NCBI RefSeq assembly: GCF_029893965.1
Contig: NZ_JARXXP010000008.1
Coordinates: 124,001 to 188,000 of the forward strand
From: Paenibacillus sp. PastM-3
GTDB taxonomy: Bacteria > Bacillota > Bacilli > Paenibacillales > Paenibacillaceae
Length of the DNA: 64,000 nucleotides
Direction of reading: 5' to 3'
Shown here in pieces: positions 44,181 through 53,086 of this stretch. Each line of letters starts with the position of its first letter. The first letter of the stretch is position 1. Below the pieces are notes generated by a model. It searched no databases. It had not been told where the DNA came from and saw nothing but the letters and a program-made list of their open reading frames with translations. Both the position numbers and the translations under genes were made by a program.

Positions 44181-45875
44181 TTGTTCGGATTAAACCGTGA
44201 TTTCATACAGCAGGACGGCATCTCCATGCAGCTTGGTACTGCTGAAGGATTATCTTTGGCAGAGCTGAATATGGTCCAGGCGAAAATGCTGATGAACACT
44301 GCTATCCCGCATCATCTGCGGCTGCTGCTTAGGGAAATTGATCTCAAGGTGACGCTGGAGTACGCCGTATCCCGGCGCAAAATGCTCAGTCACCTGCTGA
44401 AAAGCGAAAAAATGAGTATGGCGGAGCTCTTTGGACTGCTGCTGCAGATTGCCCGGGGCATGGAGGAAGGCAGACAATATATGCTGCGGGCTGAGCAGTA
44501 CGCGCTTCATAAGGATTATATTTTTATTGAAGGGCCGCTTGGCAGCGGCAAGGTGTTTCTTACTTACATACCTTTGCAGCCGACAGGAGCGCCAATATCT
44601 TCGGGAGAAGCAGTGAAGTCGCTCATTATGGTACTTGTTGCATCTGTGACGGAGTTATCGGGAAGCGGGGTGCAGCGATTACTTCAGTATTGCGGGAGCG
44701 GGGATTTTTCACCGTCCGGGCTCAAGGGCCTGCTGGCAGAGCTGCTCGCAGAAGATCATTCCGCCGGGAAGCTTGCAGGCAGTACAGAAGCTGTCTCGTT
44801 AAAGGTGCCGCCTGATGGGGGAACTGCTGTATCCGGAGAAATGCCAGTCCGGCTTAGAGAGGGCCCGCAGGCTTATGTACCGGCAGGGTTTACTGCAGCT
44901 CCTGCAGCTACGGGAATATCTGTGAAGCAGAGACAGCTAAGTGCCCGATCAGAGGAAACAGCAAGTGACAGTAACCACGCTAAGGAGCTGCGATGGGGAA
45001 ACGGTTTGCCGAAGCTGAGGCTGAGTGAAGAAGTCGGGGCGGATGATCTGGAGGATTCAGGAGAACCTGCAGTCGCAGTGCCTTCTTCCTACAGAACATA
45101 TACTGTATTGGGTGCTGTTCTGGCTGATGCCCTGCTCTGGAAATTCCTGTACCTGGACAGGCCGATGACCATGTGGCTGGCTGTTTGTATTGCCGCTACT
45201 GTTATATTTGCGGCTGTAAGCTGGATGGTGTGGAGCGGGAGGATCATGGCTGTGCTGGACCCTGTCAGTGACGAAAGCAGAGAGATACCTGAATCTGCAT
45301 TAGCTGAGACCCGGGAGCGCAGTGTAAACCGTAAACCGTTCCGTTCAGAGTGGGATTTTGGCCGAAATCCGGTAGTTCCGGCAAGGCCGCATGTTCAGCA
45401 GGGGGCTGAACAGAAGCCGCCTTCACAGGTAAGGCAGGATTCCGGGGGCTCATTATCAGGGGCTGCGGGACTAGTGCCGCCTCAGCCCGCTGCTGTGGCG
45501 GCAACAGCGCTGCTTACGGCCAGCGATAACGCGGTCAGTAGACAGGCGAAGGGGCAGCTCCGCCCGGCCGGTCCCTTTTTGGAACGCACCGGCGCAGATG
45601 AGGATGGGGCACCCGAGAAGATTGAACTGGACCGTGCAAGCTTCATAATCGGCCGGTCACCTGATGTGGCCCAGTATGTAGAGAAGTCCGAGGGGGCTTC
45701 CAGGGTGCACGCAGAAATTTCCAGAGGCCCTGCCGGTTACATCATTAAGGATCTGGACTCGCGGAACGGCACGCTGTATCAGGGGAATCCAATGATTCCT
45801 TATAAAGAATATCCGCTGACTGAAGGCAGCGTCTTTACAATTATTAAGGGCAGCTATACTTTTCGTACCGCCTGA
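44181..45875 (+). CDS. FHA-domain membrane protein with N-terminal DUF6382-like domain
   Basis: The 564-residue protein has three parts: an N-terminal domain of about 190 residues (DUF6382-like, from memory; helices reminiscent of the EssB/YukC pseudokinase), a disordered middle, two spans at about 304-356, and a C-terminal FHA domain at about 479-560 (IIGRSPDVA, SRVHAEI, SRNGT). FHA domains bind phosphothreonine, so it may link Tad locus 1 to Ser/Thr kinase signalling. I start at TTG 44181, 8-10 nt after GGGAGGTGG; the GTG at 44169 is inside that site. It converges on the next gene with 5 nt between. Confidence 0.8.
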   Translation: MFGLNRDFIQQDGISMQLGTAEGLSLAELNMVQAKMLMNTAIPHHLRLLLREIDLKVTLEYAVSRRKMLSHLLKSEKMSMAELFGLLLQIARGMEEGRQYMLRAEQYALHKDYIFIEGPLGSGKVFLTYIPLQPTGAPISSGEAVKSLIMVLVASVTELSGSGVQRLLQYCGSGDFSPSGLKGLLAELLAEDHSAGKLAGSTEAVSLKVPPDGGTAVSGEMPVRLREGPQAYVPAGFTAAPAATGISVKQRQLSARSEETASDSNHAKELRWGNGLPKLRLSEEVGADDLEDSGEPAVAVPSSYRTYTVLGAVLADALLWKFLYLDRPMTMWLAVCIAATVIFAAVSWMVWSGRIMAVLDPVSDESREIPESALAETRERSVNRKPFRSEWDFGRNPVVPARPHVQQGAEQKPPSQVRQDSGGSLSGAAGLVPPQPAAVAATALLTASDNAVSRQAKGQLRPAGPFLERTGADEDGAPEKIELDRASFIIGRSPDVAQYVEKSEGASRVHAEISRGPAGYIIKDLDSRNGTLYQGNPMIPYKEYPLTEGSVFTIIKGSYTFRTA

Positions 45876-45880
45876 ATGAA

Positions 45881-46789
45881 TCATTGCTTCTCTGATTTCA
45901 GCTGCTCCAGTGCCGGCTGCAGAGTCGGATAGCTGAAGGTGAAGCCATGGCTTACCGCTTTGGAAGGGAGTACACGCTGGCCTTCCAGCAAGATTTCCGA
46001 CAGCTCGCCGACAGCTGCCTTTAATACAAACGCGGGCACCGGAAACCAGTGCGGACGATGGTACACTTTGCCGATCATCCGGCCAAACTGCTCGTTGGTC
46101 ACCGGGTTAGGGGCGGTGGCATTAACGGGGCCGGTGATTTCCGGGGTGCGTACACAGTAATCGATCAGGCGCGCGATGTCCTCAAGGTGAATCCAGGATA
46201 ACCACTGCTTCCCGCTGCCGATTTTGCCGCCAAAGCCAAGCTTATAGGGCAGCTTCATCTTGGGAAAGGCTCCGCTTTCGTTGCCGAGCACAACACCTGT
46301 CCGCAGCTTGATGAGCCGTATATCCTGATAGGCTGCATCTGCGGCGGCCTCCCAGGTCTGGACCACCTCCGAGGGAAAATCTACCACCCGGGCAGGTGAG
46401 TCCTCGTTATAGGTATCCGTGAGCGAGGTGCCGTATATGGCGACGGCGGAAGCCTGTACAATGACAGGCGGCTTATGCTTTAGCACCGCAATCAGTTTGC
46501 CGGCGGCTTCCACCGTTTTAAGCCGGGACTGCATAATAGCCCGCTTACCGTCAGCGTTCCAGCGCTGGCTGAGCGAAGCTCCGGCCAGATTGACCAGCGC
46601 ATCGGCGTTCTCTGCCAATTCCGGATTGGCGGCGAGGTCGTCCCAGGTTGTATAACTTAGAGCAGGGTGAGAAGATGCCTCTTTGGGCAGCTTGCGTCCG
46701 GCGACAATGAGCTGATGTCCGGCTGTAAGCCACAATTCAGTGAGCTCACGGCCGATAAAGCCGCTGCCGCCGCAGATAATGTATTTCAT
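45881..46789 (-). CDS. NAD-dependent epimerase-like protein, TIGR01777 (YfcH/YfhF) family
   Basis: A 302-residue atypical SDR with Rossmann motif GGSGFIGRELTELWL at the N-terminus, NLAGASLSQRW and the family marker WLSWIHLEDIARLI, then the C-terminal DUF1731 segment (VPAFVLKAAVGELSEILLEG). Substrate unknown. It follows the DUF2621 gene by 28 nt, likely in the same transcript. Confidence 0.9.
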   Translation of the reverse strand: MKYIICGGSGFIGRELTELWLTAGHQLIVAGRKLPKEASSHPALSYTTWDDLAANPELAENADALVNLAGASLSQRWNADGKRAIMQSRLKTVEAAGKLIAVLKHKPPVIVQASAVAIYGTSLTDTYNEDSPARVVDFPSEVVQTWEAAADAAYQDIRLIKLRTGVVLGNESGAFPKMKLPYKLGFGGKIGSGKQWLSWIHLEDIARLIDYCVRTPEITGPVNATAPNPVTNEQFGRMIGKVYHRPHWFPVPAFVLKAAVGELSEILLEGQRVLPSKAVSHGFTFSYPTLQPALEQLKSEKQ

Positions 46790-46817
46790 GCTGAAATCCT
46801 CCGTTTCAGGATGCGGC

Positions 46818-47282
46818 TTACTTGATCAGATGACGGTAGGGAGAGTAGTCGATCCCGTTCTTTTCCAGGAAAGATACAAGGAACTTGTTGTCCCGGCGCG
46901 GGGTAGCTACGATATAGCCTTTAATGCAGTGTTCCCGGGTAACCGCCGGAGCGCCGCTTTCAACAGCAATTTTGCCGATCTCGGCAGCGATGGAATGCTT
47001 GGCTATATCGCGGAAGGGTCCGGGCACCGGCTGCACGAGCTGGTCCAGAAAAGCCTTCATTTCGTCGCTCCACAGCGGCCGGCTGCGTTCCACCCAGTAG
47101 TTCTGCCAGTCCAGCTTGGACTTGCCATCCGCTTTGGGCAGCACCTTGAGGAATTTGCGGAACATGAAATAACCGCCGATGCACATGCAGCCCAGCAGTA
47201 AAAAGGTCCAAAATACGATAGAGTTCATAAACCAGTTGCTTGGTCCTGACGATAATAACCTGAATCCTGATACAGAAAACAT
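46818..47282 (-). CDS. DUF2621 (YneK-like) membrane protein
   Basis: The 154-residue protein has one N-terminal span (NSIVFWTFLLLGCMCIGGYF) and a soluble part (WVERSRPLWSDEMKAFLDQL, then HCIKGYIVATPRRDNKFLVS) matching YneK of Bacillus as I recall it. Function unknown. ATG 47282 is preceded by GGCGGTG at 5 nt; the upstream in-frame ATG has no ribosome binding site. Confidence 0.8.
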   Translation of the reverse strand: MFSVSGFRLLSSGPSNWFMNSIVFWTFLLLGCMCIGGYFMFRKFLKVLPKADGKSKLDWQNYWVERSRPLWSDEMKAFLDQLVQPVPGPFRDIAKHSIAAEIGKIAVESGAPAVTREHCIKGYIVATPRRDNKFLVSFLEKNGIDYSPYRHLIK

Positions 47283-47454
47283 GTATACACCGCCTTTGAC
47301 AATGATGATTGTCACAAACCTTCATCTCATCTAAAGTATAGCGTATTTCCAAAGTTTTGCGAAGTGGAAGCAGCTTGCCGGGGCTTGCCTAGATTTATTT
47401 TCCCGATCACGGTAGAATAAGGGTTAATTCGTGAAGGAAAGAGGGAAAAAAGGC

Positions 47455-48582
47455 ATGCTGAAAATAGGTTCACATGTGTCCTGCGCGGACAAGGGTCTCT
47501 TGAGCGCAGCCAATGAAGCAAATGAGTATGGTTCCAGTTCGTTCATGATATATACCGGGGCGCCGCAGAATACACGCCGCAAGCCGATCGAAGCCATGTA
47601 CCCTGCTGAAGGAAAGCTCGCAATGAAAGCGAACGGAGTAGAAGAGATTGTGGTACATGCTCCATATATCATTAATCTGGGTTCCTATAAGGATAATACC
47701 TATCAGCTTGCTGTTGATTTTCTGCAGGAGGAGATCCGCCGTACCCATCAGCTGGAGGTCAAGCATATCGTACTTCATCCGGGGGCGTATACTGACAAGG
47801 ATGCAGAATACGGTATCCAGCGGATTGCCGACGGGCTGAATGAGGTGCTTGGCGGTACGAACGAGACGGAAGTGCACATTGCCCTGGAGACGATGGCCGG
47901 CAAAGGAACAGAAGTCGGCCGCAGCTTCGAGGAAATTGCCTCCATTATTGACAAGGTCGTACATAACGAGCGCTTGTCCATCTGTCTGGACACCTGTCAC
48001 ATTCATGATGCCGGCTATGACATCGTTGGCGACCTGGACGGGGTGCTCCGAAAGTTCGATGAGATTATCGGCCTCAAGCGGCTCGGCGTAATCCATATCA
48101 ATGACAGCAAAAATCCGCGCGGAGCGGGTAAAGACCGCCATACTCCAATTGGTTCAGGCTGGATCGGTTTTGAGACGATTAATAAGGTCGTCCACCACGA
48201 AGCGCTTGCAGGGCTGCCGTTTATTCTGGAGACTCCATGGATCGGAAAGGATGCCAAGAAGCTCCGCCCGATGTATGAGATCGAAATCGCCCTGCTGCGC
48301 GGTAATGTGGCAGAACGCTTCGGTGCAGAATTCCTGCAGGAAGTGGAAGAGCTGCATTCGTTCTTCGCCAAGCAGGAGCTTGATTCGCGCCGGTACGTGC
48401 TCGATGTATGGGAGCTGCTCAAGAATGACGCCAAAGCCAAAAAGGCTGACCCGCGTGAACCGCTGGAAAGGCTGTATGATAATGTTCTGGCAGCCGGACT
48501 CTTCCCGCAGCTTAGTGAGGAAGCCGTCAATCAGCGCCTGATCGCCTGGCTGGCAGGCAGACAGGCACTCGTGAACGCTTAA
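47455..48582 (+). CDS. nfo: Endonuclease IV (AP endonuclease) with C-terminal extension
   Basis: This 375-residue DNA-repair enzyme cleaves abasic sites. The metal ligands of the TIM barrel are visible: VHAPYIINL (His), HPGAYTDKD (His), ALETMAGKG (Glu), [13 protein letters not shown] (Asp, His, His), HINDSK and DRHTPIGSG (Asp, His), ETPW (Glu). The family normally ends near 280-300 residues. Here about 90 extra residues follow (from VAERFGAEF to the end), mostly helical. ATG 47455 follows GAGGG and is divergent from the DUF2621 gene. Confidence 0.94.
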   Translation: MLKIGSHVSCADKGLLSAANEANEYGSSSFMIYTGAPQNTRRKPIEAMYPAEGKLAMKANGVEEIVVHAPYIINLGSYKDNTYQLAVDFLQEEIRRTHQLEVKHIVLHPGAYTDKDAEYGIQRIADGLNEVLGGTNETEVHIALETMAGKGTEVGRSFEEIASIIDKVVHNERLSICLDTCHIHDAGYDIVGDLDGVLRKFDEIIGLKRLGVIHINDSKNPRGAGKDRHTPIGSGWIGFETINKVVHHEALAGLPFILETPWIGKDAKKLRPMYEIEIALLRGNVAERFGAEFLQEVEELHSFFAKQELDSRRYVLDVWELLKNDAKAKKADPREPLERLYDNVLAAGLFPQLSEEAVNQRLIAWLAGRQALVNA

Positions 48583-48629
48583 GCAAAACTACAGAATGTG
48601 CTAGAAGATGAGAGGATGGACAGGGGACT

Positions 48630-49526
48630 ATGGAATTACATGTAAAAAGAGATCATTCTTCAGGCGGACAATATCCGGACCGGGCGCGCATGCTCATTTC
48701 TTGTCCGGACGGGCCGGGTATTGTAGCGGCTGTCTCGCATTTTTTGTATCAGCATGGAGCAAATATCGTCCAGTCAGACCAGTATACAATGGACCCGGAC
48801 GGCGGTATGTTCTTCATGAGAGTGGAGTTTGATCTGCCCAAGCTGGAAGAACGGCTGGATGAGGTGCGCAATATTTTTGGCGGAGTTGCCGAGCGCTTTA
48901 AGATGGACTGGCAGATTTTTAATGTGAGCCATAAGAAAAGACTGGCGATCTTTGTTTCCAAAGAAGACCACTGTCTGGTTGAGCTGCTCTGGCAATGGCA
49001 GGCCGGTGATCTGGATGCGGATATTGCCATGGTGGTCAGCAACCATACGGATATGCAGGCCTACGTTGAATCGTTCGGCATTCCATTCCACCATATTCCG
49101 GTTACGGCTGAGACCAAGGCTGAGGCTGAGAAGCGCCAGCTGGAGGTTATCGGCAGCGACATCGATGTGATCATCCTCGCCCGCTATATGCAGATCATCT
49201 CACCGTCGTTCATCGAGCATTACCGGCACCGGATTATCAATATCCATCACTCGTTCCTGCCGGCGTTCGTCGGCGGCAAGCCTTACGCGCAGGCTTACCA
49301 GCGCGGGGTGAAGATTATTGGTGCAACCGCCCACTATGTCACCGAAGAGCTGGATGGCGGACCGATTATCGAACAGGACGTACAGCGGGTCAGCCACAGC
49401 GATGATGTGAACGAGCTGAAGCGGATCGGCCGTACGATTGAGCGGGTTGTGCTGGCGCGGGCTGTGAAATGGCATATTGAAGACCGCATTCTTGTGCATC
49501 ACAATAAAACAGTAGTGTTTAACTAA
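48630..49526 (+). CDS. purU: Formyltetrahydrofolate deformylase PurU
   Basis: The 298-residue protein has an N-terminal ACT domain (ARMLISCPDGPGIVAAVSHF, about residues 19-38) and a formyltransferase-fold hydrolase domain from about 95 (KRLAIFVSKEDHCL, NIHHSFLPAFVGGKPYAQA with catalytic His and ATAHYVTEELDGGPIIEQD with catalytic Asp). It splits 10-formyl-THF to formate and THF, balancing the one-carbon pool. Confidence 0.96.
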   Translation: MELHVKRDHSSGGQYPDRARMLISCPDGPGIVAAVSHFLYQHGANIVQSDQYTMDPDGGMFFMRVEFDLPKLEERLDEVRNIFGGVAERFKMDWQIFNVSHKKRLAIFVSKEDHCLVELLWQWQAGDLDADIAMVVSNHTDMQAYVESFGIPFHHIPVTAETKAEAEKRQLEVIGSDIDVIILARYMQIISPSFIEHYRHRIINIHHSFLPAFVGGKPYAQAYQRGVKIIGATAHYVTEELDGGPIIEQDVQRVSHSDDVNELKRIGRTIERVVLARAVKWHIEDRILVHHNKTVVFN

Positions 49527-49570
49527 CCCTATAGTTCGGAAGAGCATCACAGGTAAAAAAGCATTTTACC

Positions 49571-49605
49571 GGCATTTTGGCGAAGTCTGCCAAAGTGCCT
49601 TTTTT
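49571..49605 (+). terminator. Terminator after purU
   Basis: GGCA-T-TTTGGC, loop, GCCAAA-G-TGCC, then six T. It isolates the second Tad-like locus, whose first gene begins 35 nt later. Confidence 0.85.
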
Positions 49606-49639
49606 CGTTCCAAAAAACAGTACTTAAGGAGGTAAGGGC

Positions 49640-50413
49640 TTGGTTTCACAGCGCAGACAACTGTTAAAACGCAATTATCTGTTTGCCTTTCTGATCCTGT
49701 TCGCCGGGTTCGGCGGCCTGCTCGGCTACGATTTATACTTCAAGCCTTATGTACTCTCACAGACAGTAGTCAAAATTAAAGCGGCCGACGGCGGATTTAT
49801 TCCAAAAAATGTTCAGCTGCAGCAAAGCGATCTCTATCTCGATTCAGTCCAGACCAAGGACATTCCTTCAGGTGTGATTACGGAGTTCAGCCAGGTAAAG
49901 GACAAGATAACCAATGTCAATCTGATGGACGGCAGCATTCTTACCTCATCGCTGGTCGATGTCAGTGACCTGGAGCCGCAGGCTGATGAAGGGATTTTCC
50001 CCATTCCCAAGGAGGCGATTTATGCCATCAACGGCTCGCTGCGCAGCAGGGACAAGGTGGATATTTACCTGGTGGAAGGCGATAAAGCAGACAGACCGGG
50101 GAGTGGAAGCGGTAATGCTGATGGTGGCTTCCCGCCGTCAGGTACAACTGCACCTGCACCTGACAGCGGACAGAAGGACTCCGGGTCCACAACAGCCGCC
50201 CGAAGGGTGTTTCTGAGCGGGGTCACCGTGAACTATGTACGTTCTGAGGATAACAATGATGTGCTGGATTCGGAGAACGGCAACACCAATAACCGCGTTA
50301 CTTCAACCGGCAAGGTGGCGGCACCTGAATTAAAGCTCAAGAAGAGCGACGGCGAGCTGCTGGGACAGTATCTGGAGCAGGGTCTCAAGCTGTGGATTGT
50401 TCGTGTGGAGTAG
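49640..50413 (+). CDS. CpaB/SAF-domain protein, Tad-like locus 2
   Basis: The 257-residue protein has one N-terminal span (YLFAFLILFAGFGGLLGYDL, about residues 13-32) and an extracytoplasmic SAF/CpaB-like part (IKAADGGFIPKNVQLQQSDL, SILTSSLVDVSDL). A Ser/Gly/Pro linker lies at about 150-185. CpaB proteins join the secretin in Gram-negatives; there is no outer membrane here, so its role must differ. TTG 49640 is 7 nt after AAGGAGGT. The promoter is not evident in the 35 nt after the purU terminator. Confidence 0.75.
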   Translation: MVSQRRQLLKRNYLFAFLILFAGFGGLLGYDLYFKPYVLSQTVVKIKAADGGFIPKNVQLQQSDLYLDSVQTKDIPSGVITEFSQVKDKITNVNLMDGSILTSSLVDVSDLEPQADEGIFPIPKEAIYAINGSLRSRDKVDIYLVEGDKADRPGSGSGNADGGFPPSGTTAPAPDSGQKDSGSTTAARRVFLSGVTVNYVRSEDNNDVLDSENGNTNNRVTSTGKVAAPELKLKKSDGELLGQYLEQGLKLWIVRVE

Positions 50414-50428
50414 GAAGGAGGAGCATTC

Positions 50429-51493
50429 ATGAAAATATTCAGTCTGGGGATCGAGCAGCTGACGATTAATGAGATCAAGCTGGCCGGATTTACGGTCATT
50501 ACGCAAAATGTACTGCCAGAACCGGCGCACACCGAAGGCCATCTGCTGCTTGTAACAAGTGAACAGGTCCCAGTGTCCGCTTTAACCGAACTAAGCCGCC
50601 AATACACGCAGTCCACGATCCTGTATCTGTATCTGCAAAGAGGGGTGCACGGCTATCAGGCTATTCACATGCTGTGTGAGAGTCTGGGGATGTTTTTTGT
50701 GCCCCCTCGCTCCACAGCCTCGGCAATTATTGAAAAGCTGCGTTTTATTACAGAGGAGGAACGTGTAGAACGCGGTAACCTGGTAGGATTTTTCGGCTCG
50801 GGTCCGGGAATTGGCTGTACCAGTGCAGCCAAGCTGTTCGCCAGACGGATTGCCGCCGCAGGGTTTCGTGTGATTTTACTGGGGCTCGATCTGTATGATC
50901 CCGGCTATGACCGTAAAACGCATATCAGCCTGGACAGGCTGCGGCCGCGGATCACCGGCAAGATGCTTCATGGTGAGGACTTCGAAGGGCTGGTTAAGCA
51001 GGACGGATATGTATACCTGCCCGGCAATTTCGACTATTTGAGCGTCCATGATTACCAGGAGGAGGAGATCGCTTATCTATTGGCAGAAGCGCGTATGCAT
51101 GCGGATGTGGTGGTGGCTGATTTTGGTTCGATTCCCGAAAGCGCCGCGTGGTATACCGGAATGCAGAAATCGGCACTGCGCATGATGGTTACGCATCCCA
51201 GACACGAATACAGGCTGCAGGCTCTGATGGAGCTTGCCGGACATATGGAGCTGCATCCGCAGGATTTTCAGTGGATCATCAACCGCAGCAATGTGGAGGA
51301 ATTGTCCTCGCCCAAAAGTCTGGCGCTGCGCTTCGGCTGTGAGATTTTGCTGGAGCTGCCATATTATCAGCCGCTGCTTGACAGCCTGCCTTTAGGTAAA
51401 AAAGAGCTTCAGCACGTGGATGATAAGGTTCACGCCCTGCTGGTCTCTCTGGGACTTGCGCTGGAAGTGCGGAAGCGGGGGATCTTTCAATGA
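50429..51493 (+). CDS. TadZ/MinD-like protein with degenerate P-loop, Tad-like locus 2
   Basis: This 354-residue protein has the same two-part plan as TadZ: a receiver-like N-terminal 110 residues and a MinD-like domain from about 119. The P-loop reads VGFFGSGPGIGCTSAAK (about 120-136), with Gly-Cys-Thr where Gly-Lys-Thr is expected, so the Walker A lysine is missing. The deviant signature lysine is absent too (Ser-Gly-Pro). ADVVVADFGSIPE is the Walker B-like region. It is probably unable to hydrolyse ATP normally and may be a scaffold. AAGGAGG lies 7 nt before the ATG. Confidence 0.75.
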   Translation: MKIFSLGIEQLTINEIKLAGFTVITQNVLPEPAHTEGHLLLVTSEQVPVSALTELSRQYTQSTILYLYLQRGVHGYQAIHMLCESLGMFFVPPRSTASAIIEKLRFITEEERVERGNLVGFFGSGPGIGCTSAAKLFARRIAAAGFRVILLGLDLYDPGYDRKTHISLDRLRPRITGKMLHGEDFEGLVKQDGYVYLPGNFDYLSVHDYQEEEIAYLLAEARMHADVVVADFGSIPESAAWYTGMQKSALRMMVTHPRHEYRLQALMELAGHMELHPQDFQWIINRSNVEELSSPKSLALRFGCEILLELPYYQPLLDSLPLGKKELQHVDDKVHALLVSLGLALEVRKRGIFQ

Positions 51494-53073
51494 TTGAATA
51501 CCGTGAGGAGATGCGGCCGAAGCCGCGCAGGGTGAGCGGACAGCGTTATGTCAGTCCGGGAGGGCGGAAGCAGAACCCGCAGGCAACTGAAACAGAATTG
51601 CCTTTCAATCTGTCCGAGCAGTGTGGAGCGGATCTGTTACCTGAAGCACGGCCTCTTTTTTCTCTGAAACAGAGTGTTCTGCGTACCAGCAAGCCGGGAA
51701 AAGAGGACTTCTATGCTTTTTTGCAAAAAATGAAGCAGGACATGAACGCAGGGCTGGAGCGGGAGGATGACAGCTATTTCGAGCTGAATGCCAAGGCGCT
51801 GATTGGTGATCCGCAGGCGGTTAGCTTTTTTATGAATGAGATTGAAAAATATTTGCGTAAGACACCGTTCACCGGCGAAGTGCCGGAGGCTTATGGGACT
51901 GCTGCAGAGGCACTTTTTCATGAATGGAAAGGATTTGGTCCGGCTTACCGCTGGTTCACAGACCGTGCCTACAGTGAATCTACCGGGCTGCAGATGATCG
52001 GACGGCAGATTTTTTATAATCACCGCGGCAAGTTTGTTGCTTATCCGTATGAGATGCCCTCGCTGGACCGGGTGGAGCAGCTCAAACGCTCTCTCCTCAA
52101 AAGCGATCCGGGCAAAAAGCTGAACAAAGACAATCCTTCAGTGGAGTTCAAAATGGATGATCCGCAGTGGCCCGGCCGGTTCATCCGGCTTGCGATTTGG
52201 GTATCGCCCAGGGTGTGGGACGGGTTCACAACTATTTCCATGCGGCGGCAGGTGGTTGAGTTTCTTGATCTGGAGGATCAGGCGGGAACAGAATGTATCC
52301 CGGCAGAAGCCATAGAGCTAATCCGTGCGCTGGCCGGCACATTCCGCAACACAATCATCGCGGGGGCAGTGGGTTCAGGCAAAACAACCTTTGCCAACAC
52401 GATCGTCGGCGAACAGCTGCTGGGCTCAAGCTCCTGCATGGGTGTGGTGATGATCGAGAAGCATCCGGAGTCGATACTGCCTTACCAGATTAAAGGTCAC
52501 CGGATTATTCCGATTCAGGCGGCCAACGAGGAGCTGATGGAGGTCGGGGTGGAGTCACTGCGCCATGATCCGAACATCCTCTATATGACTGAAATGCGTT
52601 ACAACGAGTGGGAGTTTTATCTCTGGAGCGGCGAGAAGGGCTATGACGGGATTACAGGAACCTTTCATACGGTTGATGCTGAGGATATTCCGTACCAGGG
52701 TGCTTTTGCAGTCTCCACACGGATCGGCGGCAGCCTGAAGGGACATCTGATCTCGGCGCTGAAGTCGTGTGAGCTGGTGTTTATTCTGGAAAGTGTTCCG
52801 GACGGGAAGAAGCGGCTGACGCGGATCTCGGAGGTCTTTTATGACGAAGAGCGTAACTCGGTATTTGCCAATGATCTGATGCGCTGGGAGGAAGAACGTT
52901 CGGCCTGGAGCTATAATGACAAGCTGACCGGGAAGCTGATGGCCAAAATGACCAAAAAGAATGCCGCAGCTATGCGCGTATTCATCCGGGAACTGGGGCA
53001 CCTGGCAGCAATGAAACCGATGGAGGAGCCGCTCAAGGAAAGCCTGAAGTCAAAGATTGTGCTGAACGAATGA
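51490..53073 (+). CDS. Divergent TadA/CpaF-type ATPase, Tad-like locus 2
   Basis: A 527-residue T2SSE-family ATPase with a longer N-terminus than the locus 1 enzyme (422 residues). Walker A is GAVGSGKTT (about residues 292-300). MIEKHPESILPYQ occupies the Asp-box position, HDPNILYMTEMRYNEW (about 357-372) replaces the usual VGEVRG Walker B, and GTFHTVDAEDIPYQ gives the His box. It still appears catalytically competent. The start overlaps the preceding stop by 4 nt. Confidence 0.85.
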   Translation: MIEYREEMRPKPRRVSGQRYVSPGGRKQNPQATETELPFNLSEQCGADLLPEARPLFSLKQSVLRTSKPGKEDFYAFLQKMKQDMNAGLEREDDSYFELNAKALIGDPQAVSFFMNEIEKYLRKTPFTGEVPEAYGTAAEALFHEWKGFGPAYRWFTDRAYSESTGLQMIGRQIFYNHRGKFVAYPYEMPSLDRVEQLKRSLLKSDPGKKLNKDNPSVEFKMDDPQWPGRFIRLAIWVSPRVWDGFTTISMRRQVVEFLDLEDQAGTECIPAEAIELIRALAGTFRNTIIAGAVGSGKTTFANTIVGEQLLGSSSCMGVVMIEKHPESILPYQIKGHRIIPIQAANEELMEVGVESLRHDPNILYMTEMRYNEWEFYLWSGEKGYDGITGTFHTVDAEDIPYQGAFAVSTRIGGSLKGHLISALKSCELVFILESVPDGKKRLTRISEVFYDEERNSVFANDLMRWEEERSAWSYNDKLTGKLMAKMTKKNAAAMRVFIRELGHLAAMKPMEEPLKESLKSKIVLNE

Positions 53074-53086
53074 GGGGGCGTTAGGC

